64,000 nucleotides of DNA from Bradyrhizobium roseum (GTDB lineage: Bacteria > Pseudomonadota > Alphaproteobacteria > Rhizobiales > Xanthobacteraceae), in NCBI RefSeq assembly GCF_030413175.1, contig NZ_CP129212.1, forward strand, positions 6,719,001 to 6,783,000, written 5' to 3'. Shown here in pieces: positions 27,899-37,199 of this stretch. The notes below the pieces were generated by a model. That model was not told the origin of the DNA, did no database searches, and saw only the letters and a program-made list of their open reading frames with translations. Position numbers and translations under genes: made by a program. How positions within the stretch are numbered: position 1 is the stretch's first letter; each line of letters begins with the position of its first letter.

Positions 27899-28036
27899 CC
27901 CGCCCCTTCGAGGGGCGGGTGGAGTTCATCGCGAATATTCTTTTCGTCATGCCCGGGCTTGTCCCGGGCATCCACGTCTTTACAGTCTCGTTTCACAAAA
28001 AGACGTGGATGGCCGGGATAAACCCAGCCATGACGA
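27899..28036. repeat. Two palindromic repeats upstream of the epoxide hydrolase gene
   Basis: A 9-bp stem with a 3-nt loop (27899-27919) is followed by a longer palindrome of about 93 bp (27944-28036). Its arms TCGTCAT and ATGACGA are inverted, and internal ccgggc/gcccgg and ccacgtctt/aagacgtgg pairs support a long hairpin. The second type is a widespread Bradyrhizobium/Rhodopseudomonas repeat. It ends 10 bp before the next start codon, so it forms most of that gene's leader. Confidence 0.8.
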
Positions 28037-28046
28037 GGAAAATGTC

Positions 28047-29201
28047 ATGACAGATCTCCCCGACATCCCGCTCCCCTCCTCGATCCGTTCCCGATATGTC
28101 GACAACATCAACGGCCTCCGCATGCACGTGCTGGAAGCCGGCTTCGAAACACCCGGCCGGCCCTGCGTGCTGCTGCTGCACGGTTTTCCAGAACTCGCTT
28201 ATTCCTGGCGCAAGGTGATGCCCTCTCTCGCGGAAGCCGGCTATCACGTGATCGCGCCGGACCAGCGTGGCTATGGCCGCACCACCGGTTGGGACGCGGA
28301 CTACGACGGCGATCTCGCCGCGTTCCGGCTAACCAATCTGGTGCGCGATGCGCTCGGGCTGGTGGCGGCATTCGGCTATCGGAGCGTTGATGCCGTTATC
28401 GGACACGACTTTGGCAGTTCGGTCGCGGCCTGGTGCGCGCTGATCCGGCCCGACGTGTTTCGATCGGTCGCCATGATGAGCGCGCCATTCGGCGGGCCGC
28501 CGCCCCTGCCGTTCAACACCGTAAACGGTTCGGCTAGCCCCACGGCGGAGGATCCCATCCATCGCGACCTCGCGGCGCTGCCGCGCCCGCGAAAACATTA
28601 CCAGTGGTATTACTCGACGCGCGAGGCCAACGCCGACATGCACCGCGCGCCGCAGGGCGTGCACGATTTCCTGCGCGCCTACTACCATCACAAGAGTGCA
28701 GATTGGAAAGACAACCGGCCGTATCCGCTGACGTCATGGAGTGCGGGCGACATCGCAAAACTGCCGACCTATTATGTGATGGACCTTGCGAAGGATATGG
28801 CCGCGACAGTCGCGGAGGAAATGCCGTCAGCCGCCGAAATCGCCGCCAATAAATGGCTGCCGGATAGTGAGCTTGCCTTCTACGCCGCCGAGTATCAACG
28901 CAACGGCTTCCAGGGCGGCCTGCAATGGTACCGCTGCGGCACCTCTGGCGCGTTCCTGCCGGAATTGCAGACCTGGTCGGGCCGCACCATCGACATTCCC
29001 TCCGCCTTCATTTCGGGCAAGCAGGACTGGGGCACCTATCAGCGCCCCGGCGTCTATGAGGCGATGCAGTCCAGGGCCTGCACCAACATGATCGGCTGTC
29101 ACCTCGTCGATGGCGCCGGTCACTGGGTGCAGCAGGAACAACCGACAGAGGTCAGCCGGCTTCTGGTGCAATTCCTGCAAGACGCCAAGGCAAAGGCTTG
29201 A
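28047..29201 (+). CDS. Epoxide hydrolase (alpha/beta-hydrolase fold)
   Basis: The 384-residue protein has the oxyanion-hole HGFPE motif near residue 49. The nucleophile elbow GHDFGSSVAAW carries Asp rather than Ser, as epoxide hydrolases and dehalogenases do. A distal acid lies in SGKQDWGTYQRPG, and the base His is in GAGHWVQQEQP near the C-terminus. It would open an epoxide with water through an alkyl-enzyme ester. Epoxide hydrolase is preferred over haloalkane dehalogenase because of the HGFP motif and the long cap. The start is ATG 28047, after the repeat. Confidence 0.85.
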   Translation: MTDLPDIPLPSSIRSRYVDNINGLRMHVLEAGFETPGRPCVLLLHGFPELAYSWRKVMPSLAEAGYHVIAPDQRGYGRTTGWDADYDGDLAAFRLTNLVRDALGLVAAFGYRSVDAVIGHDFGSSVAAWCALIRPDVFRSVAMMSAPFGGPPPLPFNTVNGSASPTAEDPIHRDLAALPRPRKHYQWYYSTREANADMHRAPQGVHDFLRAYYHHKSADWKDNRPYPLTSWSAGDIAKLPTYYVMDLAKDMAATVAEEMPSAAEIAANKWLPDSELAFYAAEYQRNGFQGGLQWYRCGTSGAFLPELQTWSGRTIDIPSAFISGKQDWGTYQRPGVYEAMQSRACTNMIGCHLVDGAGHWVQQEQPTEVSRLLVQFLQDAKAKA

Positions 29202-29217
29202 GAAAAGGCGTTGCCCC

Positions 29218-30189
29218 ATGAAGAATTTTGCCGACCTGACCGAGCGCGAAGTGCTGGCTGTTGCGATATCCTCTGAAGAAGAGGACAGCCGCATCTACAT
29301 GACCTTCGCGGAAGACCTCAGCGCGCGTTATCCCGATACGGCAAAAGTGTTCGAGGAGATGGCCGAGGAGGAACGCGGCCACCGTCACCGGCTGCTCGAA
29401 CTCTATGAAACCCGCTTCGGCCCGCATCTGCCGCCGATCCGCCGCGAGGATGTCAAAGGCTTTCTTAAACGGCGCCCGATCTGGCTGACCAAGAACCTGC
29501 CGCTCGACACGATCCGCAAAGAGGTCGAGACGATGGAGCTCGAGGCCGAGCGCTTCTACGCCAAAGCCAGCGAACAGGCCGAAGATGTCAGCGTGCGGCG
29601 CCTGCTCGGCGACCTCGCCGAGGAAGAGAAAGGCCACGAGCGGTTGGCGGTGAAGCTGACCGGCGAGATCCTCAGCCCCGACGTGCGCGCGGAAGAGGAC
29701 AAGACCCGCCGGCGCATGTTCGTGCTGCAATATGTGCAGCCGGGGCTGGCCGGACTGATGGACGGATCGGTCTCGACGCTGGCGCCGCTATTCGCAGCTG
29801 CGTTCGCCACGCATCAGAACTGGCAGACGTTCCTGGTCGGGCTGGCGGCCTCGATCGGCGCCGGCATCAGCATGGGCTTTGCCGAAGCGCTGTCCGACGA
29901 CGGCTCGCTCACCGGACGCGGCTCGCCGTGGCTGCGCGGCGCCGCCAGCGGTATCATGACCGCGCTCGGCGGTCTCGGCCACACGCTGCCCTATCTGGTA
30001 CCGGATTCCTGGGCGAACGCGTTCTGGATCGCGACAGCCATCGCGGGCATCGTCGTGTTCTTCGAACTCTGGGCGATCGCCTATATCCGCGCGCGATACA
30101 TGGACACGCCGTTCCTGCAGGCGGCATTCCAGATCGTGCTTGGCGGCGGCATCGTGCTCGCGGTCGGAATATTGATCGGGGGAGCGTAG
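29218..30189 (+). CDS. mbfA: Membrane-bound ferritin-like iron exporter MbfA
   Basis: The 323-residue protein fuses an N-terminal ferritin/rubrerythrin-like diiron domain to a C-terminal VIT1-type membrane domain. Diiron ligands are visible as E20, E52-x-x-H55 (EEERGHRHR) and E137-x-x-H140 (EEEKGHER). Several membrane segments lie at about 175-323. In Bradyrhizobium, MbfA exports iron and protects against iron and peroxide stress under Irr control. I could not find an Irr box in the 16 bp before the ATG; the promoter may lie in the epoxide hydrolase gene or the two may be co-transcribed. Confidence 0.9.
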   Translation: MKNFADLTEREVLAVAISSEEEDSRIYMTFAEDLSARYPDTAKVFEEMAEEERGHRHRLLELYETRFGPHLPPIRREDVKGFLKRRPIWLTKNLPLDTIRKEVETMELEAERFYAKASEQAEDVSVRRLLGDLAEEEKGHERLAVKLTGEILSPDVRAEEDKTRRRMFVLQYVQPGLAGLMDGSVSTLAPLFAAAFATHQNWQTFLVGLAASIGAGISMGFAEALSDDGSLTGRGSPWLRGAASGIMTALGGLGHTLPYLVPDSWANAFWIATAIAGIVVFFELWAIAYIRARYMDTPFLQAAFQIVLGGGIVLAVGILIGGA

Positions 30190-30190
30190 G

Positions 30191-31189
30191 CTAGCTCCCG
30201 TTCAAGCTGCCGATCTCCGGGAAGAACATGTCCTTCCACGACGCCGGCTCGCGCTTGATGGTGCCGACCCGGCGCATGAATTTGGCGAACTTCATCGTGG
30301 CGGCAGGCGTCATCGTCCATTCGACGCCGGGGCCGGTCACGACCTTGGTCACCATCTCCAGCGGCAGTTTCGAATTGCTGTCGTTGATCCAGCTCTGCGC
30401 GGTGCCGCGGGGATCGGCCGCGATGATCGTCGTCGCTTCCTTCACCGCGTCGAGGAATGCGGCGTAAAGCTCGGGATTGTCCTTGCGGAACCGCGCCGAG
30501 GTCCAAGCCACGGTAAAGCTGTGCGGCCCGAGCACGTCGAACGACGACAGCACGGTACGGATGTTTTTCTGCTCCAGTTGCTGGAACTGGAATGGCGGCA
30601 CGCTGAAGGCCGAACTGACGCCGCCCGCGCCGCTCAGAAGCGCGATCGTCGCGTCCGGCGGCGACATCGACACCGTGAGCGGGTCGAGCTTGGCATAGTT
30701 TTCCTCGCCATAGGCGGCCGCTGCCGCCATCTGCAGCAGCACCGCCTGCACCGACACCTTGATCGACGGCACCGCGATGCGGTCGCGCTCGGTGAAATCC
30801 TTGATCGATTTGACATCAGGATTGGCGGTGTTGAGCAGGAACGGCTGCGAGCTCAGTGCGCAGATGCCCTTGACCTCGAAGGATGTTCCCTGCGTCTTGT
30901 CCCATAGCGTGATCAGGCCGGGCACGCCGCCGCTGACGATGTCGGTTGAATTCGACAGCAGCGCTTCGTTCATCGCCACCGGGCCGTTGAAGCGTTGCCA
31001 GGAAACCTTGAAGTCCTTCAGGCCGCGCTGCGTGGCATATTTCTCGATCAGTCGGTCGCGCTTCATGACGTTGAACTGCAGGTAGCCCATCGAGAACTGT
31101 TCGGCCAACCTGATTTCCGCGGCGCCCGCCGCCGTCGCGCCGCCGATTGTGACTGATATCACAGCGGCCGCTATCCAGCCCGATCGCAT
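30191..31189 (-). CDS. NitT/TauT-type ABC substrate-binding protein (orphan)
   Basis: The 332-residue product has a signal peptide (MRSGWIAAAV...GAAE, cleavage near residue 23) and an SsuA-like periplasmic binding fold, with IRLAEQFSMGYLQFNVMKR opening the mature protein. It is convergent with mbfA (2 bp between stops) and divergent from the amidase gene. No permease or ATPase is adjacent. The start has GGGAGG about 7 nt upstream. The ligand is unknown; an aromatic or sulfonated acid would fit the family. Confidence 0.82.
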   Translation of the reverse strand: MRSGWIAAAVISVTIGGATAAGAAEIRLAEQFSMGYLQFNVMKRDRLIEKYATQRGLKDFKVSWQRFNGPVAMNEALLSNSTDIVSGGVPGLITLWDKTQGTSFEVKGICALSSQPFLLNTANPDVKSIKDFTERDRIAVPSIKVSVQAVLLQMAAAAAYGEENYAKLDPLTVSMSPPDATIALLSGAGGVSSAFSVPPFQFQQLEQKNIRTVLSSFDVLGPHSFTVAWTSARFRKDNPELYAAFLDAVKEATTIIAADPRGTAQSWINDSNSKLPLEMVTKVVTGPGVEWTMTPAATMKFAKFMRRVGTIKREPASWKDMFFPEIGSLNGS

Positions 31190-31340
31190 CGGAGCCTCCC
31201 CGTGTTGTTTTGTTTATTCGTTGATCGGGAGACTAACGCGCGGAACGTCGTTTCCCAAGCGTATAGCGGCTTGGCCAGCCCGCCATTGTACAGCCATTGC
31301 TCTTGCGGCGTCGCCGCAAACTGCGCATCATTCACGCCGC

Positions 31341-32840
31341 ATGAAACAACCAGAGCGGGAGTACCTCTTGGTCAAGTCGCAATGGAGCTTCAAGACCGCG
31401 GTTGAATTGTCGGCGGCCCTTGCCGCCAAGAAGGTTTCGGCCGTGGAATTGGCGGAGGACGCCATCGCCCGGATCGAGCGGCACGACGCAAAGATCAATG
31501 CGATCTGCGTTCGCGATTTCGAGCGTGGCCTCGCCGCCGCCCGCATCGCCGACGCCGAACTGGCGCGCGGCGTGAAGAAGCCGCTGCTGGGCATTCCCGT
31601 GACGGTCAAGGAATCCTACAACGTCGCGGGCCTGCCGACGACCTGGGGGATTCCGGCGCAGAAGGATTTCATCCCGGCCGAGGACGCGCTGGCGGTCACG
31701 CGCGTGAAGGACGCCGGCGGCGTCGTTCTCGGCAAGACCAACGTTCCGCTCGGGCTTGGCGACTGGCAGAGCTACAACGAGATCTACGGCACGACCCACA
31801 ATCCGTTCGATCTCGGCCGCACGCCGGGCGGCTCCTCCGGCGGATCTTCAGCAGCGCTCGCGGCGGGCTATGGCCCGCTATCGCTCGGCTCCGATATCGG
31901 CGGTTCCTTGCGCGTGCCGGCGTTTCATTGTGGCGTCTATGCGCACAAGCCGACCTTTGCGCTGGTGCCCGGGCGCGGCCATACCCCGCCGCCGTTGCAG
32001 CCGCTGCCGCTCGACCGCGACCTTGCCGTGGTCGGCCCGATGGCGCGCAGTGCCGCCGATCTTTCCCTGCTGCTCGATACAATCGCGGGTCCCGATCCGC
32101 TGGAAGCCGGCAAGGGCTACCAGCTCGCGCTGCCGCCGCCGCGTCACGCGGCGCTGAAGGGCTTTCGTGTGCTGGTGATTGATACCGACCCATTGATGCC
32201 GACCGACAAAGTGGTGCGCGGCACAATCGACGCGCTCGCGGCCAATCTCGGCAAGGCGGGTGTGGCGATCGAGCGCAACAGCCCGTTGCTGCCGAACTTT
32301 GCGGAGACGACCCGGCTCTATATGCGGATGCTGATGTCGTTCCTCGCCGCGGGCTTTCCGCCGGAAACCTATGCCGGCGCGCAGGCCGCGGCCGCCGCGT
32401 TGCCGGCGGGCGCGACAAGCCTTGCCGCGGAACGCTTGCGCGGCATCGTGCAGAGCCACCGCGACTGGCTGATGGATGAGGCGGCGCGCGGGCGGCTGCG
32501 CGCGCAATGGCGCGAGCTGTTCAAGACCTATGACGCTGTGATCTGCCCGATCATGCCGACGCCGGCCTACCCGCACGATCATTCGGCGGAACAGGAGAAG
32601 CGCCGCATCAGGATCGACGACAAGGACTACGTCTATCCTGACCAGCTAGCCTGGCCCGGCATCGCCACTCTGCCCGGCCTGCCCTCGACCGCGATCCCCA
32701 CCGGCTTTGCGCCGGACGGACTACCGGTCGGCGTGCAGATCGTCGGTCCCTGGCTGGAGGATCGCACAACGTTAAAGCTGGCCGAGCTGATCGAGCGCGA
32801 ATTCGGCGGCTTCAAGCCGCCGCCGATGTTTGATGATTGA
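31341..32840 (+). CDS. Amidase signature family hydrolase
   Basis: The 499-residue enzyme has the Ser-cisSer-Lys triad K90 (VTVKES), S165 (GGSSGGSS) and S189 (GSDIGGSLRVPA). It hydrolyses a carboxamide in the cytoplasm. The ATG at 31341 is used; a TTG nine codons further in (31368) has a better GGGAG site and could be the true start. It stands alone, divergent from a binding-protein gene, so a ligand-import and hydrolysis pairing is possible. The amide substrate is not predictable. Confidence 0.87.
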   Translation: MKQPEREYLLVKSQWSFKTAVELSAALAAKKVSAVELAEDAIARIERHDAKINAICVRDFERGLAAARIADAELARGVKKPLLGIPVTVKESYNVAGLPTTWGIPAQKDFIPAEDALAVTRVKDAGGVVLGKTNVPLGLGDWQSYNEIYGTTHNPFDLGRTPGGSSGGSSAALAAGYGPLSLGSDIGGSLRVPAFHCGVYAHKPTFALVPGRGHTPPPLQPLPLDRDLAVVGPMARSAADLSLLLDTIAGPDPLEAGKGYQLALPPPRHAALKGFRVLVIDTDPLMPTDKVVRGTIDALAANLGKAGVAIERNSPLLPNFAETTRLYMRMLMSFLAAGFPPETYAGAQAAAAALPAGATSLAAERLRGIVQSHRDWLMDEAARGRLRAQWRELFKTYDAVICPIMPTPAYPHDHSAEQEKRRIRIDDKDYVYPDQLAWPGIATLPGLPSTAIPTGFAPDGLPVGVQIVGPWLEDRTTLKLAELIEREFGGFKPPPMFDD

Positions 32841-32959
32841 GCGGCAGCGTCATTGCGAGGACGGCCAGCAGGCACAGGGGCGGTATGCGGATTGCTGGGC
32901 GAAGCAGAACGGCAAGTGGCTGGCTGTGTCCGCGCAAGTGTCGCGGCGAACTCTCACCG

Positions 32960-33130
32960 CGTCGTCCCGGCGAACGCCGGGATCCATACCGCGTGATCTA
33001 TCGAAAGGGCACGGTGGCTGACGCGCTGTGTTAGCCAGCCACCGTTGTGACCCGTTGAAGCCAAGTCGTCTTGCCTCGTGCCCATTTCGACGGCCACGGC
33101 GGATGGGTCCCGGCGTTCGTCGGGACGACG
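32960..33130. repeat. Palindromic intergenic repeat with inverted terminal arms (type D)
   Basis: CGTCGTCCCGGCGAACGCCGG (starting 32960) and the inverse cggcgttcgtcgggacgacg (ending 33130) flank about 130 bp. Arms match the type D copy at 20385. The 313-bp gap 32841-33153 between the amidase and alcohol dehydrogenase genes contains this element and a short gtcattgcgagga remnant of another repeat, and no gene that I can see. Confidence 0.75.
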
Positions 33131-33153
33131 GAGTGGTAGGTTGGCGCCAAGCC

Positions 33154-34242
33154 TCAGCTATCGAACATGATCACGCTGCGCAGCGTCTTGCCGGCCTTCA
33201 TGTTGGCAAAGCCCTCGTTGATTTCGGAGAGCTTCAGCTTGGCCGAAATCCAGTCTTCCAGATGCAGCTTGCCGCGCATGTAGAATTCGACCAGGCGGGG
33301 CATATCGACGCGGAAATGATTGGAGCCCATCGACGAGCCCTGGATGCGGCGCTCGCGCAGGAAGTCGAATCCGTGCAGTTCGATCTTCTGGCCGAACGGG
33401 ATCATGCCGACGATGGTCGCCGTACCGCCGGCCGCCAGCATGGCGAACGACTGTTCCGCGGTTTCCTTGCGGCCCAGCACCTCGAAGGAATGGTGCACGC
33501 CGCCGCCGGTGAGTTCGCGCACCTGCTGCACCACGTCGCCCCTGGCGGGATCGACGATGTCGGTGGCGCCGAGCTTGGTGGCGAGTTGCAGCTTGGCCGG
33601 GTTGGTATCGATCGCGATGATGCGGCCGGCGCCGGCGATCGCAGCCCCGTTGATCGCCGCCATGCCGACGCCGCCGCAACCGATCACCGCGACGGTTTCG
33701 CCGGCCTTGACGCCTGCCGTATTCACGACCGCCCCGTAGCCGGTGATGACGCCGCAGCCGATCAGCGCCGCCAGTTCCAACGGCATGTCCTTGCGGATTT
33801 TGACGATGGCGTTTTCGTGCACCAGCATCTGCTCGGCGAACGAGGATAGATTGAGAAACTGATTGAGCTTCTCCGAACGGGCCCAGGACAGCCGGTTGGA
33901 CTGGCCGGGCAGCATCTTCACGGTCGTGTCTGTGCAGAGCACCGTGCGGCCGGTGGTGCAGTTGTCACAGGTGCCGCAGAACACCGACAGGCAGGTCACG
34001 ACGTGATCGCCGGGCTTCACATAGGTCACGTCGGAACCGACCTTCTCGACCACGCCTGCGGATTCGTGGCCGAGCACCGCCGGCAGCGGATGCGGATACA
34101 GGCCTTCCATGAAATGCAGGTCGGAATGGCAAAGGCCGGCGACGCGCGTTCGGATCAGGACTTCTCGCGGGCCGGGATTCGGCACGCTGACATCCTCGAT
34201 CACCAGCGGCTTGTTGACTTCGAACAGAACGGCGGCCTTCAT
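33154..34242 (-). CDS. Zinc-dependent alcohol dehydrogenase (MDR superfamily)
   Basis: The 362-residue dehydrogenase has catalytic zinc ligands C38 (GLCHSDLHF), H59 (GHESAGVV) and a third Cys in LIGCGVITGYG. The structural zinc loop uses C89, C92, C95 and C103 (CGTCDNCTTGRTVLC). The NAD-binding motif is GCGGVGMAAI. The pattern is that of class III-like MDR alcohol dehydrogenases. It shares the strand and neighbourhood of the AidB-like dehydrogenase, 53 bp downstream of it. The alcohol/aldehyde substrate is unknown. Confidence 0.87.
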   Translation of the reverse strand: MKAAVLFEVNKPLVIEDVSVPNPGPREVLIRTRVAGLCHSDLHFMEGLYPHPLPAVLGHESAGVVEKVGSDVTYVKPGDHVVTCLSVFCGTCDNCTTGRTVLCTDTTVKMLPGQSNRLSWARSEKLNQFLNLSSFAEQMLVHENAIVKIRKDMPLELAALIGCGVITGYGAVVNTAGVKAGETVAVIGCGGVGMAAINGAAIAGAGRIIAIDTNPAKLQLATKLGATDIVDPARGDVVQQVRELTGGGVHHSFEVLGRKETAEQSFAMLAAGGTATIVGMIPFGQKIELHGFDFLRERRIQGSSMGSNHFRVDMPRLVEFYMRGKLHLEDWISAKLKLSEINEGFANMKAGKTLRSVIMFDS

Positions 34243-34295
34243 CGGGTACTCCCTGTCGTTTATAGTTTGTTTTTTAAACCGGTATTGGCGGCAGC

Positions 34296-36077
34296 CTACG
34301 CCGCAACGAGCAATTCTCCAACCTCGGCCATGCCGACGTCGCGCTCACCGAGCAAATGGTCGGTGATGGCGCGCTGGGTGGCATTTTCCGCGAGCCGGAA
34401 CGGATCGCCCGTCGCGACGCGATGGTCGATCACCATCCGCGACAGCAGCAGCCGCTTGGCATCTCCGCGCATCTCGTGGATCCGGCCACCCTCCCAGGTC
34501 AGAGCGACGGCGCTGACGACATGATAGAGCAGGCTGGTGGCGCGCCGCGCGTCGCCCTCATTATCGCTGCTTCGGGCCACGTCGCGGGCGAATCCGACGG
34601 CGCGGTCGGCCAACTCACGCAAACGACTACGCCAGGCCTGCGGCACGTTGGCGCTGTCGTCGAGGCGCGCGTGCAAATCGGCGGCCAATGCGGCATCGGC
34701 GCCGTGGCGGCCCACGGCGCGCGTCAGGGTATCGATGGCGACGATGTTGCCGGTGCCTTCCCAGATCGAGCCGAGATGGGCGTCGCGCAGCAGCCGCGCG
34801 GTTGCGAATTCCTCGATGTAGCCGATGCCGCCGCGCATCTCCAGCGCATCGCCGCACACCTTGCGCGCATCGCGAGTCGCGCGGAATTTCAGCGTCGGCG
34901 TTAGAATGCGCAGCAGCGCCGCCGCATCCTGGCTGCCAGCCTCGGCGCGATCGAGCGCATCCGCGGTGAGAAAACTCATCGACAGCGCCTGCTCGGTCGG
35001 CAGCATGATCTTCATCAGTTGCCGCCGCGCCAGCGGGAGATCGATGATGCGCTGACCGAACACCACGCGGTTTCGCGCCACCGTCATCGCGTCATGGTGC
35101 GCGCGCCGCATCAGCGCGGTCGACTTGACGCCGTTGGAAAGCCGCGAGGAGTTGACCATCTCGGCCATCTGCACAAAGCCGCGATCGAGCTTGCCGACAG
35201 CGTAGGCAATCGCGCCCTCAAGCTTGATCTCGCCCGAGGCCATTGAACGGGTGCCGAGCTTGTCCTTCAGGCGCACGATCCGGTAGTGGTTCTGCGAGCC
35301 GTCGTCGAGATAGCGCGGCATCAGGAACAGCCCGACGCCGCGCGTGCCTGGCCCTGCTCCTTCGGGGCGCGCCAGCAGCATCACCACCTTGGCGTCGGCG
35401 TTGGAGCAGAACCATTTTTCGCCATAGAGCCGCCAGTGGTCGCCTTCCTGCACGGCCGTCGTCGTCAGCGTGCCGACATCGGAGCCGCCCTCTTTCTCGG
35501 TCATGAACTGGCCGCCCTGCGTCAGCTTGCTCATATCGGTCTGAGTCAGGCCGTCGAGATACTTCGCCTTCAGTGCTTCGCTGCCGAAATTATTGAGCAG
35601 CTTGGCGCAGCCGTCGGTGACGTTGATCGGGCAGCCCATGCCGAACTCGGCCTGGTTGAACAGGAACGTGAAGGCGTGCTTGGCCACCACGGGGTACTTG
35701 TCCGGCCAGCCCATGATGCCCTTGCGGATCGACAGCGCGTGGATGCCGAACTCGCCGAACGCGGCTTTTTCCAGTTCGCGGTAGGCCGGGTGATATTCGA
35801 TGTATTGTGAATCGCGGCCGAACTTGTCGCGCTGGTGCAGCACCGGCGTGTGACGGTCGGCCAACCGCGCGCATTCGTCGAGATGGCCGCCGGCCAGTCC
35901 GCCGAGGCGGTCGAGATGCGGCTCGATATGGCGGAACAGCGCCTCGGGAAGATGCAACCGCAGCAAATCAGTCAGCGCCGGATCGGCCCGGTAGAAATTC
36001 ATGCCCGTCGTATCAGGCGCGAGCAATCCCGGCTGGCTGGCCGGAACGGCTGCGCGGTCTTGCATGAGTGGATGCAT
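34296..36077 (-). CDS. AidB-like acyl-CoA dehydrogenase
   Basis: The 593-residue ACAD is longer than typical (380-420) because of an N-terminal extension and a long C-terminal helical part. LTQGGQFMTEKEGGSDVGTL is the middle-domain FAD/substrate motif, and SIWEGTGNIVAIDTL retains the catalytic Glu in the standard WEGT position. The layout fits AidB and related long ACADs. It could act on long or branched acyl-CoAs rather than in DNA repair. It is divergent from the GST-like gene and probably operonic with the downstream alcohol dehydrogenase. Confidence 0.87.
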   Translation of the reverse strand: MHPLMQDRAAVPASQPGLLAPDTTGMNFYRADPALTDLLRLHLPEALFRHIEPHLDRLGGLAGGHLDECARLADRHTPVLHQRDKFGRDSQYIEYHPAYRELEKAAFGEFGIHALSIRKGIMGWPDKYPVVAKHAFTFLFNQAEFGMGCPINVTDGCAKLLNNFGSEALKAKYLDGLTQTDMSKLTQGGQFMTEKEGGSDVGTLTTTAVQEGDHWRLYGEKWFCSNADAKVVMLLARPEGAGPGTRGVGLFLMPRYLDDGSQNHYRIVRLKDKLGTRSMASGEIKLEGAIAYAVGKLDRGFVQMAEMVNSSRLSNGVKSTALMRRAHHDAMTVARNRVVFGQRIIDLPLARRQLMKIMLPTEQALSMSFLTADALDRAEAGSQDAAALLRILTPTLKFRATRDARKVCGDALEMRGGIGYIEEFATARLLRDAHLGSIWEGTGNIVAIDTLTRAVGRHGADAALAADLHARLDDSANVPQAWRSRLRELADRAVGFARDVARSSDNEGDARRATSLLYHVVSAVALTWEGGRIHEMRGDAKRLLLSRMVIDHRVATGDPFRLAENATQRAITDHLLGERDVGMAEVGELLVAA

Positions 36078-36167
36078 AATTCGCCCTTGTTCGTTGCATC
36101 AGATATTGATCTTCTACCGATAACGCAGGCGGTCGCGCCGTCAACAACCATCATTGGAGGATCACCC

Positions 36168-37166
36168 ATGGCGGACGGCTACCGCATCATCGGCGCCGAG
36201 ATGTCGCCCTACTCCGTCAAGGTCCGCTCCTATTTCCGCTACAAGGCCATCCCGCATCAGTGGGTCTTGCGTAATGCCGCTAGCCAGGCCGAATTCGAGA
36301 AGTATGCCAAGATGCCGATCATTCCGCTGGTGGTGACGCCTGCCGGGACTGGCATCCAGGATTCCACCCCGATCATCGACCAGGTCGAAAAGCTTCATCC
36401 CGAGCCGCCAATCCATCCCGCCGAGCCGGTCACGCAATTCATTTCCGCGCTGATCGAGGAGTTCGGCGATGAATGGGGCAACAAGTGGATGTTTCACTAC
36501 CGCTGGGCCCGCGATGTCGACCAGATCAGTTCGGCCGGACGCATCGCGCGGATGCGTGCGCCAACCGCCAGTGAGCAGGAACATGAATTGTTCGCGCGAC
36601 AGGTTCGCGAGCGGATGGTCGACCGTGTCTGGTTCGTCGGCTCCAGCGCCGTTACCGCACCGCAGATCGAGGCCGGCTTTCAGGAGATGCTCGGCCTGCT
36701 CGACGCGCATCTCGCCACTCGCCCCTATCTGTTCGGCGGGCGGCCGGCGCTCGGCGACTTCGGTCTCTGGGGCCAGTTCTATGAAATGTGGACCGATCCG
36801 ACCGCCGGCGCCCTGATCAGCGGCGGCGCGCCTCACGTGCTCGACTGGATCCACCGCATGCTGTGGCCGCGGGCCGAAGGCGCGTGCGAAACATGGACCG
36901 CGCTGGCGCCGACACTGATGCCGATCCTGACCAGGCAGGTCGGACGGCAGTTCTGGCCGTGGACGCTGGCCAATGAGCGGGCACTGGCCGAAGCCAAAGA
37001 GGAATTCAGTGTGGCGCTCGGCGAGAAGGTCTGGACCCAGAAGCCACAGAAATATCACGCCCGGTCGCTCGGCATGTTGCGCGCGAAGTATGCAGCGATT
37101 GCCGACAAGCGTGACCTCGACATGATCCTGGCCGCCGCGGGTTGCCTGGCGGGATTGCGCACCTAG
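36168..37166 (+). CDS. Glutathione S-transferase-like protein, extended
   Basis: ATG 36168 has GGAGG 7 nt upstream. The N-terminal 80 or so residues form a thioredoxin-like GST domain (MSPYSVKVRSYFRYK and MPIIPLVVTPAGTGIQDST). At 332 residues it is about 100 longer than a usual GST, with an extended helical C-terminus. No active-site Tyr or Cys stands out; S13 is the candidate. It opens a plus-strand run with the atypical SDR and a second crotonase, so a role in the same catabolism is plausible but unproven. Confidence 0.78.
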   Translation: MADGYRIIGAEMSPYSVKVRSYFRYKAIPHQWVLRNAASQAEFEKYAKMPIIPLVVTPAGTGIQDSTPIIDQVEKLHPEPPIHPAEPVTQFISALIEEFGDEWGNKWMFHYRWARDVDQISSAGRIARMRAPTASEQEHELFARQVRERMVDRVWFVGSSAVTAPQIEAGFQEMLGLLDAHLATRPYLFGGRPALGDFGLWGQFYEMWTDPTAGALISGGAPHVLDWIHRMLWPRAEGACETWTALAPTLMPILTRQVGRQFWPWTLANERALAEAKEEFSVALGEKVWTQKPQKYHARSLGMLRAKYAAIADKRDLDMILAAAGCLAGLRT

Positions 37167-37199
37167 ATACCAGATCCCGGCTTTCTCTGGAGCGCGCGC

